From NCBI GenBank assembly GCA_963649295.1, contig CAVJHK010000055.1, forward strand, positions 1 through 11,914: a stretch of DNA of 11,914 bases. Direction: 5' to 3'. A model generated the notes under the pieces. It was not told where the DNA came from and searched no databases. It was given only the letters and a program-made list of their open reading frames with translations. The position numbers and the translations under genes were made by a program. This document shows, one piece after another, positions 1 through 6,290 of the stretch (the stretch's first letter is position 1; each line of letters opens with the position of its first letter). The stretch comes from RGIG3528 sp963649295 (GTDB taxonomy: Bacteria; Bacillota; Clostridia; Lachnospirales; Lachnospiraceae).

Positions 1-2
1 AT

Positions 3-1307
3 TTATGCTTCCGCTTTTAATTTTTTTCGTTCGGGACGAACCTCATAAAGAGGCTTTGCGTCACCCGTGACCGCATCTCTTGTGACAATGCACTTTAAAA
101 TCGATGTATTTGTAGGAATTTCATACATGGGATCAAGCAAAATCTTTTCGACAATGGATTTAAGACCTCTCGCACCCGTTTTAAGGTCAAGTGCTTTATT
201 TGCGATTTCCTTTAAGGCATCTTCGTCAAAGTCAAGTTCAACTCCGTCAAGTTCAAAGAGAGCCTTATATTGCTTTGTGAGCGCATTCTTGGGATCACGC
301 AAAATGCTTATGAGCGCCGCCTCGTCAAGCTTATCGAGTGCAACCGTAACGGGCACACGTCCGATAAATTCGGGGATAAGCCCAAATTTCATAAGGTCTT
401 CCGGAATCACCTGCTTAAAGAATTCGCCGGAATTTGACTCATCCGTATCCAGAATCGTTGCGTTAAAGCCTATGGCTTTCTTTCCTATTCGCTGTTTTAC
501 AATATTTTCGAGTCCGTCAAAGGCTCCGCCGCATATAAAGAGGATATTCGTCGTATCTATTCTTATAAGCTCCTGATTGGGGTGCTTTCTGCCGCCCTGC
601 GGAGGTACCGACGCAATCGTGCCCTCGATGATTTTGAGGAGTGCCTGCTGTACACCCTCACCCGAAACATCACGCGTTATCGAAACGTTTTCCGATTTTC
701 TCGAAATCTTGTCGATTTCGTCTATATATACGATTCCGTGCTCGGCACGTGTCAAATCAAAATCCGCCGCCTGAATAAGTTTAAGGAGAATGTTTTCGAC
801 ATCCTCGCCCACATATCCGGCTTCCGTAAGCGTTGTTGCATCCGCAATCGCAAAAGGAACATTTAAGAGTTTTGCGAGCGTCTGCGCAAGATATGTTTTG
901 CCGGAGCCCGTAGGCCCAAGCATAAGCACGTTGCTCTTCTGAAGTTCAACATCGCTGTTTGTCTCATACAAAACTCTCTTATAATGATTGTAAACGGCAA
1001 CGGACAATACCTTTTTTGCATCTTCCTGACCGATAACATAATCATCAAGGAATTTTTTTATTTCGACCGGACGGAGAAGATTGATTTCTTCTGCAGCATT
1101 TTTTTTGCCGTTTTTCTTCTTTTGGCTCTTTAATGCCTTGTCAATCGGTGCTTCGTCTTCACCTTCCTCCATCAAATCGTGACAAAGGTCGACACACATA
1201 CTGCAAATGTAAGTTCCCGGATCAACACCCGAAAAAAGTCTCACATCGTCATCAATCGTTCTGCCGCAAAAAGCACAATGCACAACACCACCTGTAGCTT
1301 TAGCCAT
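3..1307 (-). CDS. clpX: ATP-dependent Clp protease ATP-binding subunit ClpX
   Basis: AAA+ unfoldase that recognises tagged or misfolded proteins, unfolds them with ATP and threads them into the ClpP chamber in the cytoplasm. The 434-residue protein has the N-terminal zinc-binding domain (Cys11, Cys14, Cys35, Cys38), a lysine-rich linker (about 56-75), Walker A GPTGSGKT at 131-138, the pore loop GYVG at 164-167, Walker B with DEID near 196-199, an RKH pore loop at 240-242, the ClpP-docking IGF tripeptide at 279-281, an Arg-finger region around Arg317 and the sensor-2 motif GAR at 378-380. All key motifs are intact and the length is normal. The start codon follows a GGAGGA ribosome binding site at good spacing, placed directly after the clpP stop codon 11 nt upstream, so clpP and clpX are almost certainly co-transcribed. 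The stop codon is at the window edge; the next gene is not visible. Confidence 0.97.
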   Translation of the reverse strand: MAKATGGVVHCAFCGRTIDDDVRLFSGVDPGTYICSMCVDLCHDLMEEGEDEAPIDKALKSQKKKNGKKNAAEEINLLRPVEIKKFLDDYVIGQEDAKKVLSVAVYNHYKRVLYETNSDVELQKSNVLMLGPTGSGKTYLAQTLAKLLNVPFAIADATTLTEAGYVGEDVENILLKLIQAADFDLTRAEHGIVYIDEIDKISRKSENVSITRDVSGEGVQQALLKIIEGTIASVPPQGGRKHPNQELIRIDTTNILFICGGAFDGLENIVKQRIGKKAIGFNATILDTDESNSGEFFKQVIPEDLMKFGLIPEFIGRVPVTVALDKLDEAALISILRDPKNALTKQYKALFELDGVELDFDEDALKEIANKALDLKTGARGLKSIVEKILLDPMYEIPTNTSILKCIVTRDAVTGDAKPLYEVRPERKKLKAEA

Positions 1308-1318
1308 AGTTCCTCCGA

Positions 1319-1900
1319 TTATCTGTGTGTAACAATCTTATCCACAAGCCCATACTCAAGAGCCTGCTCAGCGGTAAGCCAGTTGTCGCGTTCCGTGTCA
1401 CGGCTTACTTCTTCAAAGGATTTGCCCGTATTTTCGGCCATAATCGTATTGAGTCTGCGTCTTATCGCAAGGATATGCTCGGCTGCGATATTGATTTCGG
1501 TAGCCTGACCCTGTGCGCCGCCCGACGGCTGGTGAATCATAACCTCGGCATTGGGAAGAATATAGCGTTTTCCGCGTGTTCCGCCGCAAAGGAGAAATGC
1601 TCCCATGCTTGCGGCCATGCCTATACATATGGTTGAAACATCACATTTGATAAATTTCATTGTGTCATAAATTGCCATTCCGGCCGTAATAACTCCGCCG
1701 GGGGAATTTATATAAAGAGATATGTCCTTTCCCGGATCTTCGGCTTCCAAAAACAAAAGCTGTGCCACAACAAGGCTTGCCGTTGTTTCGTTAACCTCTT
1801 CTCCGAGAAAAATAATTCTGTCCTTCAGCAAGCGTGAATAAATGTCATAAGAACGTTCGCCCTTGCTTGTCTGTTCAATAACATAAGGTACCAAACTCAT
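1319..1900 (-). CDS. clpP: ATP-dependent Clp protease proteolytic subunit ClpP
   Basis: Serine peptidase that forms the double-heptamer degradation chamber of the Clp protease and works with ClpX encoded just downstream. The 193-residue protein contains the catalytic triad Ser98 (GMAASMG), His123 (MIHQPSGG) and Asp172 (DTERDNW), and the substrate-binding strand INSPGG at 65-70. The N-terminus MSLVPYVIEQ matches the mature end of the family, so there is little or no propeptide. The ATG is preceded by AAAGGA with 6 nt spacing. A 151-nt gap separates it from tig; that gap holds a perfect inverted repeat and a candidate promoter, so clpP may have its own transcription start in addition to read-through from tig. 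Confidence 0.97.
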   Translation of the reverse strand: MSLVPYVIEQTSKGERSYDIYSRLLKDRIIFLGEEVNETTASLVVAQLLFLEAEDPGKDISLYINSPGGVITAGMAIYDTMKFIKCDVSTICIGMAASMGAFLLCGGTRGKRYILPNAEVMIHQPSGGAQGQATEINIAAEHILAIRRRLNTIMAENTGKSFEEVSRDTERDNWLTAEQALEYGLVDKIVTHR

Positions 1901-1923
1901 TATATATCCTTTCTGTAATGAAA

Positions 1924-1955
1924 ATTATCGGAAATTATTTCTTTGCTTCCGATAA
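1924..1955 (-). promoter_or_regulatory. Perfect inverted repeat over a candidate clpP promoter
   Basis: On the minus strand TTATCGGAA and TTCCGATAA (9 bp, perfect complement, 13-nt spacer; arms at 1947-1955 and 1925-1933) lie 24 nt before the clpP start codon. The same bases can be read as a weak promoter: TCGGAA (1947-1952), 17-bp spacer, GATAAT (1924-1929), so a bound repressor dimer would cover both promoter boxes. The second arm is followed by only TTTTC, so it is a poor intrinsic terminator; an RNA processing or attenuation hairpin is the alternative. It does not match the CtsR heptad repeat or the CIRCE element. The dyad is seen directly; promoter and operator functions are inferred. 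Confidence 0.45.
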
Positions 1956-2051
1956 AAGCTCGGTGTTGCACGGATTGCTTTGTCTTAAATCCCTGCAAAA
2001 GTACTCAAATCCGGCAACAATTCATAATCCTTCAAAGATCCTTAAATCCAC

Positions 2052-3338
2052 TTATTTTTCAACGATATTTGCATAAACAATATCAAGTGCCTTGGAAGCG
2101 CATACGTCTTCGGCAATATTCTTCTTTTCGGTATCGGTAATGAGTTCGTTTAATTTGTCGACTTCCATACCGTAAGTTTCTGCCGTCTTCTTGATTTCGT
2201 CGTTGATTTCCTCATCGGAAGCGGTGATATTTTCGGCTTTTGCAATCGCATCAAGCACAAGTCTTGTCTTGATCTTCTTTTCTGCCTGAGGACGGATGTC
2301 CTTCATCATCTTTTCTTCGTCAAGACCCGTATATTTTAAGTACATATCCATGGAAAGTCCCTGACTCTCTAACCTATTTGCAAAGGAATCGTACATTTGC
2401 TCTGCCTGGGTGTCTACCATAACGTCCGGAATATCAAAGGTCGTATTTTCAACGATCTTATCGATAGCTGCGTCTTCCTTAGCTGCCTTTGCGGATTTTT
2501 CCTTGCTCTCCGTAAGCTTCTTTTTTACATCAGCCTTGTATTCGTCGATTGTATCAAATTCGGATACATCCTGTGCGAATTCATCGTCTGCCTCGGGAAG
2601 TTCCTTGATCTTGATTGCATTAACCTTTGTCTTAAATACGGCAGCCTTTCCCGAAAGTGACTTCTCGTGATATTCTGCGGGGAATGTGACATTTACGTCA
2701 AATTCGTCACCGATGTTATGGCCGATAATCTGATCCTCAAATCCGTCAATAAACGAATGAGATCCGATAACGAGCTCATGATTTTCGTCCTTGCCGCCCT
2801 CAAAAGGAATGCCGTTAACAGAGCCTTCATAATCGATGATTGCCGTATCTCCGCTTTCAACAGGTCTGCCGTCAACACTCACAAGACGCGAGTTCTGCTC
2901 GCGAACCCTAAGGATTTCCGCATCAACGTCGGCATCCGTAACTTCTGTGGGAACCTTGTCAACTTCGATTCCCTTATAATTTTCTACAGTAACTTCGGGC
3001 TTAACTGCAACTTCTGCCGAGAAAACAAAATCCTTTCCCGATTCAATTTCGACGATATCGATTCCGGGACGTGAAACTATATCAAGTCCCGATTCCTTTG
3101 CAGCTGCCGAATATGCTTCCGGAATAACCTCGTTTGCGGCATCCTCAAAGAAAACGCCCTTGCCGTACATCTTTTCTATAATGCTTCTGGGAGCCTTGCC
3201 CTTTCTGAAGCCCTGAATGCTTATCTTATTCTTATTCTTCTGATATGCCTTTTCTATTGCCTTTTCAAATTCAGCTGCCTCTACCGTAATGATGAGCTTT
3301 ACCATATTTTTTTGCTCAAGCTGTTCAACCTTAACCAT
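2052..3338 (-). CDS. tig: Trigger factor, ribosome-associated chaperone and peptidyl-prolyl isomerase
   Basis: Chaperone that binds at the ribosome exit tunnel, shields nascent chains and can isomerise prolyl bonds. The 428-residue protein has the three expected parts: the N-terminal ribosome-binding domain (1 to about 115) with the signature GFRKGKAP at 43-50; an FKBP-type isomerase domain (about 155-245) with DYEGSVNG and the VIGSHSFIDGFEDQIIG segment; and the helical SurA-like chaperone domain (about 260-428). The start MVKVEQLEQKNMVKL is the usual family beginning; the upstream AAGGAG is about 11 nt from the ATG, slightly long. It lies 70 nt after glmM and 151 nt before clpP. The tig-clpP-clpX order is common in Firmicutes and joins folding with degradation of new proteins. 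Confidence 0.97.
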   Translation of the reverse strand: MVKVEQLEQKNMVKLIITVEAAEFEKAIEKAYQKNKNKISIQGFRKGKAPRSIIEKMYGKGVFFEDAANEVIPEAYSAAAKESGLDIVSRPGIDIVEIESGKDFVFSAEVAVKPEVTVENYKGIEVDKVPTEVTDADVDAEILRVREQNSRLVSVDGRPVESGDTAIIDYEGSVNGIPFEGGKDENHELVIGSHSFIDGFEDQIIGHNIGDEFDVNVTFPAEYHEKSLSGKAAVFKTKVNAIKIKELPEADDEFAQDVSEFDTIDEYKADVKKKLTESKEKSAKAAKEDAAIDKIVENTTFDIPDVMVDTQAEQMYDSFANRLESQGLSMDMYLKYTGLDEEKMMKDIRPQAEKKIKTRLVLDAIAKAENITASDEEINDEIKKTAETYGMEVDKLNELITDTEKKNIAEDVCASKALDIVYANIVEK

Positions 3339-3374
3339 TTTACTTTTTACTCCTTTTCGTGATGGAACTTTTAT

Positions 3375-3402
3375 TTTTTATGTAATTCAAGTCTGCAATC
3401 AA
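3375..3402 (-). promoter_or_regulatory. Weak candidate promoter for tig
   Basis: In the 70-nt glmM-tig gap the minus strand shows TTGATT (3397-3402), a 16-bp spacer and TAAAAA (3375-3380), about 37 nt before the tig start codon. Each box matches the consensus at roughly four of six positions. A short 6-bp stem (GTCTGC/GCAGAC, 3391-3396 and 3412-3417) straddles the glmM stop codon but has no T-run, so it is not a convincing terminator. tig could therefore be transcribed from here or by read-through from glmM. Confidence 0.25.
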
Positions 3403-3408
3403 ATTATT

Positions 3409-4752
3409 TTAGCAGACATGTCCGCATTTTGCAAGCACATCTATCAGTTCATCAACCTTTTTTTCACAAATTTCCGTATTTTCCGCTTCCGCCATAACCC
3501 TTATCACGGGCTCCGTACCTGATTCACGAAGAAGAATTCTGCCCTTTCCTTCCATTTCCGTTTCCGCCTTTTTGACGGCTTCCTTTATGTGTTCATCCGT
3601 AATTGCATCCTTCTTATTTTTAACGCGAACGTTTTTAAGCACCTGCGGATATGTTTTCATATCCTTTGAAAGCTCGGAAAGAGGCATTTTTGACTCAAGC
3701 ATCACTTCCATAAGCTTTATCGAAGTAAGTATTCCGTCGCCCGTCTTTGCATATTTTGAAAAAATAATATGTCCTGAATTTTCACCGCCGAGCGAATGAT
3801 TGTTTTTCATCATATTTTCAAAAACATATTTGTCGCCTACCGCAGTCTGCTCATATTTTATGCCTTTGGCTTCGAGCGCCTTGTAAAGTCCGAGATTTGA
3901 CATGACGGTCGTGACTATTGTATTATTGTTAAGTTCACCGTGCTCAGCCATATATGTTCCGCAAATATAAAGGATTCTGTCACCGTCGACAATATTTCCC
4001 TTTTCGTCCACACATAAGCATCTGTCAGCATCGCCGTCATATGCAAATCCCACGTCAAGCGAATTTTTAACGACAAATTCACGGAATTTTTCGATATGCG
4101 TCGATCCGCAGTCAAGATTTATATTTAATCCGTTCGGTTCATTTCCCATTGTATAGGTTTTTGCAAGAAGTGCGTCAAAAACACCCTTTGCAACGGTTGT
4201 TGCTGAACCGTTGGCAAGGTCTAACCCCACTCTCTTTCCCTCATACGACCTTGTCGCAAGAGAAATAAGATGCCCCATATATCTGTTTCTTCCGATTGCA
4301 TAATCAACCGTTTTCCCTATCGCATCGCGTGTCGCAAGAGGAATTGTATCATTTTCCGCATCAATGTATTTTTCGATTTCTTCTTCAATTTCCGCCGAAA
4401 GCTTGAAGCCTTCCGAATTTATAACCTTTATTCCGTTGTCATAATAAGGATTGTGACTTGCCGTAATCATTATTCCGCAGTCAAAATTTTCACTTCTTAC
4501 AACATAAGAAACGCTCGGCGTTGTCGTAACGTGCAAAAGATACGCATCCGCACCGCTCGCCGTGAGCCCCGCCGTAAGGGCATATTCAAACATATAGCTT
4601 GAACGCCTGGTATCTTTTCCTATTACTATTTTTGCGCGGTGATCGCGCCCGTAATAATATCCCAAAAATCTCCCTACCTTAAACGCATGGCTTACGTTTA
4701 AGTCAACATTTGCTTCGCCTCTGAAGCCGTCCGTTCCAAAATATTTGCCCAT
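3409..4752 (-). CDS. glmM: Phosphoglucosamine mutase GlmM
   Basis: Converts glucosamine 6-phosphate to glucosamine 1-phosphate, the step leading to UDP-GlcNAc for peptidoglycan. The protein has the four parts of the alpha-D-phosphohexomutase family: KYFGTDGFRG at 3-12, the phosphoserine loop TASHNP (97-102, active Ser99), the metal-binding DGDADR (239-244), the sugar-binding GGENSGH (322-328) and the phosphate-binding RESGTEPVIR (409-418). The frame is open further upstream, but ATG at 4752 is chosen: it gives 447 residues, the usual family length, begins MGKYFGTDGF as GlmM does, and has GAGG 9 nt upstream. A second ATG two codons earlier (4758) is too close to that GAGG. It lies 60 nt downstream of the cyclase and upstream of tig; in many Firmicutes glmM instead follows the c-di-AMP cyclase gene cdaA and cdaR. 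Confidence 0.95.
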   Translation of the reverse strand: MGKYFGTDGFRGEANVDLNVSHAFKVGRFLGYYYGRDHRAKIVIGKDTRRSSYMFEYALTAGLTASGADAYLLHVTTTPSVSYVVRSENFDCGIMITASHNPYYDNGIKVINSEGFKLSAEIEEEIEKYIDAENDTIPLATRDAIGKTVDYAIGRNRYMGHLISLATRSYEGKRVGLDLANGSATTVAKGVFDALLAKTYTMGNEPNGLNINLDCGSTHIEKFREFVVKNSLDVGFAYDGDADRCLCVDEKGNIVDGDRILYICGTYMAEHGELNNNTIVTTVMSNLGLYKALEAKGIKYEQTAVGDKYVFENMMKNNHSLGGENSGHIIFSKYAKTGDGILTSIKLMEVMLESKMPLSELSKDMKTYPQVLKNVRVKNKKDAITDEHIKEAVKKAETEMEGKGRILLRESGTEPVIRVMAEAENTEICEKKVDELIDVLAKCGHVC

Positions 4753-4812
4753 ACACATATACCTCAATTTTTTTCTTCCGTATCGCATAAAACGCAAAAT
4801 ACGTGAGTTTCT

Positions 4813-5925
4813 TTATCGTTTTCTGTTTGAATTAACCTGATTTCTGCCGTTTTCCTTTGATTTGTAAAGCTGCTTGTCGGCCTTTGTATAATATTCGCCG
4901 AAAGTAGATTTTTCCGTCGGAACGGCAACATAAAGTCCGACGCTTATCGTGACTACGGAACCGTCGCCCATAGCATGCGGAATTGCCATTTCTTCGACAT
5001 TTTTGCGCACATCCTCGCAAATTGCATTCATTATTGCGGCATTTCCTCCGCACATAAATATCAAAAATTCCTCACCGCCGATTCTTGACACAACGCCCCT
5101 GTTTCCGACAGTATAACGTACACTTTTTGCAACACTCTTTAGGCAGACGTCTCCTCGCGGATGACCAAACGCGTCATTGTATTTTTTGAAATGATCTATA
5201 TCAAGAATCGCAATACCGACAAAGCTGCCGTCACGCTTACATTCTTCAAATTGTTTTTTGGTTGCTTCGTTTAAGCCGTACCTGTTCACAAGACCGGTCA
5301 AAGGATCCTTTTCGGATATCTGCGTATTTTTTTCGTCACGTAGCTCAAGATGCACGTGCTCTCTCATATATTTCCACTTGTCTCTTGACACAAGAAAGCT
5401 TAAGCCGTGGAACAGAACAGCAAAATCATAATCAAGGTATGCGAGCTGATTTCCGCTTTTTTGCCCCGTTAATACCACAATCAAAAGCGACAATATTTCA
5501 AATATCATAATGCAGGCATACAATTTTATGTCCGCCACAACCACAAATGCAATCATAACAAGCATTATATAATATATTACGGAGCCGAGGGCGTACCGTA
5601 CCGTCAATATCGAAAGCCTCGTTCCGGAATAAAGTGTAATCAGAACAAAAAGGTACGACACATATTTGTAATATCCCGGCAACTCCAGTCTTCCCGTCAC
5701 AAATGCCAAGGCCGCACATACCGCATACAATACCGCAATGATTGCCAAATCCAGGTCAAAGCGTATCGTAAGAGCATTCAAAAATACAAAGTTGATAAAA
5801 ATAAGATTTATCAAAAGATATATGCATACGGATATCGACGCAATAAAAACACGGTTTATGTTTCTCTTGTTGATACTGTTTTTGAATTTGATATTGACAA
5901 GATTCACTTCGTCTTTTTTTCCCAT
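4813..5925 (-). CDS. Membrane-bound diguanylate cyclase (GGDEF domain)
   Basis: Predicted to make cyclic di-GMP from two GTP. From the ATG at 5925 the protein has 370 residues: a basic N-terminus, about six hydrophobic helices between residues 25 and 180, a short helical linker (about 181-205) and one GGDEF domain (about 206-366). The domain keeps DPLTGLVNRYG (207-217), metal-binding LDIDHFK (241-247), GHPRGD (254-259) and the active-site GGEEF (283-287), so it should be catalytic. The RxxD inhibitory site expected nine residues before GGEEF is absent (GNRG is there). ATG 5925 is chosen because GAAGGA stands 6 nt upstream and the protein then starts just before the first helix; a longer form from TTG at 6012 would be an unlikely extension. 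The signal sensed by the membrane part is unknown; no known sensor domain was recognised. Confidence 0.88.
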   Translation of the reverse strand: MGKKDEVNLVNIKFKNSINKRNINRVFIASISVCIYLLINLIFINFVFLNALTIRFDLDLAIIAVLYAVCAALAFVTGRLELPGYYKYVSYLFVLITLYSGTRLSILTVRYALGSVIYYIMLVMIAFVVVADIKLYACIMIFEILSLLIVVLTGQKSGNQLAYLDYDFAVLFHGLSFLVSRDKWKYMREHVHLELRDEKNTQISEKDPLTGLVNRYGLNEATKKQFEECKRDGSFVGIAILDIDHFKKYNDAFGHPRGDVCLKSVAKSVRYTVGNRGVVSRIGGEEFLIFMCGGNAAIMNAICEDVRKNVEEMAIPHAMGDGSVVTISVGLYVAVPTEKSTFGEYYTKADKQLYKSKENGRNQVNSNRKR

Positions 5926-6028
5926 AACATTTCCTTCTCTCCATGCTCCCCGTTGGCATCCTGTATATGCGGCACAAAAGCGTAAAACAATTGCTTCGTT
6001 GTGCGAAGTCAAAAATCAACTTCCGATA
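5926..6028 (-). promoter_or_regulatory. Cyclase mRNA leader with competing hairpins
   Basis: From the predicted transcription start near 6028 the leader is about 100 nt. Near its 5' end an 8-bp stem with two G-U pairs can form (6005-6023). Its 3' arm can instead pair as CTTCG-CACAA-CGAAG (5994-6008), and the loop of that second hairpin, GCACAA, is complementary to TTGTGC further on (plus-strand 5972-5977). The pairings are visible in the sequence; switching between them is inference. No match to the c-di-GMP-I aptamer was recognised. Confidence 0.3.
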
Positions 6029-6034
6029 AGCCGC

Positions 6035-6064
6035 ATTATACCATAAACCGTAAACCCGCGACAA
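6035..6064 (-). promoter_or_regulatory. Extended -10 promoter of the diguanylate cyclase gene
   Basis: On the minus strand there is a perfect TATAAT (6035-6040) with a TG one base upstream, giving the extended -10 form TGGTATAAT, and TTGTCG (6059-6064) at an 18-bp distance. This is the best SigA-type promoter in the window. Transcription should start near 6028, about 100 nt before the cyclase ATG, and could continue into glmM, tig and clpPX because no terminator was seen between them. Confidence 0.75.
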
Positions 6065-6066
6065 GG

Positions 6067-6083
6067 CACTTTAAGTAAAAGTG
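6067..6083 (-). promoter_or_regulatory. Palindrome just upstream of the cyclase -35 box
   Basis: CACTTT-TACTT-AAAGTG (6-bp perfect arms, 5-nt centre) ends 2 bp upstream of the -35 hexamer. The position suits a transcription activator; no T-run follows on the minus strand, so it is not a terminator. The binding protein is unknown. Confidence 0.4.
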
Positions 6084-6164
6084 AGTGTTATGTCGTGCTT
6101 TCTTTGCCGCCGGTTCCTCTTCTTTGCCATCCGTCCTTCTTATTTTTTTCGCCGAACAAAAAAA

Positions 6165-6195
6165 GGCGGCCCGTTCATTTTCCGTAAGAGCCGCC
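6165..6195 (-). terminator. Intrinsic terminator of the ABC operon (possibly bidirectional)
   Basis: GGCGGC (6165-6170) and GCCGCC (6190-6195) form a GC-only 6-bp stem with a 19-nt loop. On the minus strand it is followed directly by seven T residues (plus-strand A-run 6158-6164), about 95 nt after the permease stop codon. A C-interrupted T-run follows on the plus strand too, so it could work in both directions. It separates the ABC operon from the cyclase promoter. Confidence 0.75.
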
Positions 6196-6205
6196 TCTTT
6201 TTTTA

Positions 6206-6280
6206 TATGTACACTTTTCCTGCAGGCATTATCTGTATGTGCACTTTTCTCCGTATGCTTTATTATATATGCACATTTTT
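6206..6280. repeat. Three degenerate repeats spaced exactly 30 nt apart
   Basis: Copies starting at 6206, 6236 and 6266 read TATGTACACTTTTCC, TATGTGCACTTTTCT and TATATGCACATTTTT on the plus strand. About 13 positions of each are conserved; the intervening bases differ apart from a shared CCGTA in the last two copies, offset by one base. They lie in the 3' untranslated region of the permease gene, between its stop codon and the terminator. Function unknown. Confidence 0.55.
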
Positions 6281-6290
6281 CCCGTAAGAA

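Larger units (their letters stand above)
5926..6290. other. 365-bp gene-free region between cyclase and ABC permease
   Basis: This stretch contains no convincing gene. From right to left it holds the 3' untranslated part of the permease transcript with three 30-nt spaced degenerate repeats, an intrinsic terminator, about 80 bp with no recognised feature (6084-6164), a palindrome, the cyclase promoter and its leader. Open frames on the plus strand run through the terminator and lack ribosome binding sites. Confidence 0.7.

Noticed and set aside
1901..2051. CtsR or CIRCE (HrcA) operator upstream of clpP
   Set aside because: Neither the GGTCAAA-type direct repeat nor the TTAGCACTC/GAGTGCTAA inverted repeat is present.
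2667..3074. Plus-strand open frame of 135 codons inside tig
   Set aside because: It is antisense to a clearly coding, full-length trigger factor and has no recognisable domain; the same applies to other plus-strand frames inside the real genes.
3391..3417. Terminator between glmM and tig
   Set aside because: The stem is only 6 bp with a 15-nt AT-rich loop, overlaps the glmM stop codon and has no T-run.
5926..6012. Longer cyclase starting at TTG 6012
   Set aside because: The ATG at 5925 has a well-placed GAAGGA site, and the 29 extra residues do not resemble a membrane protein N-terminus.
5926..6028. c-di-GMP riboswitch in the cyclase leader
   Set aside because: The conserved aptamer core and tetraloop/receptor elements of the c-di-GMP-I class were not recognisable; a plain hairpin leader is all that can be supported.
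6206..6280. The 30-nt periodic repeats as a CRISPR array
   Set aside because: Only about 13 conserved bases per unit, three copies, spacers of about 17 nt, and no cas genes nearby.
6081..6287. Plus-strand open frame of 68 codons in the cyclase-permease gap
   Set aside because: It begins with GTG, has no clear ribosome binding site, runs through the intrinsic terminator and is mostly hydrophobic low-complexity; the 30-nt repeats make it look periodic.
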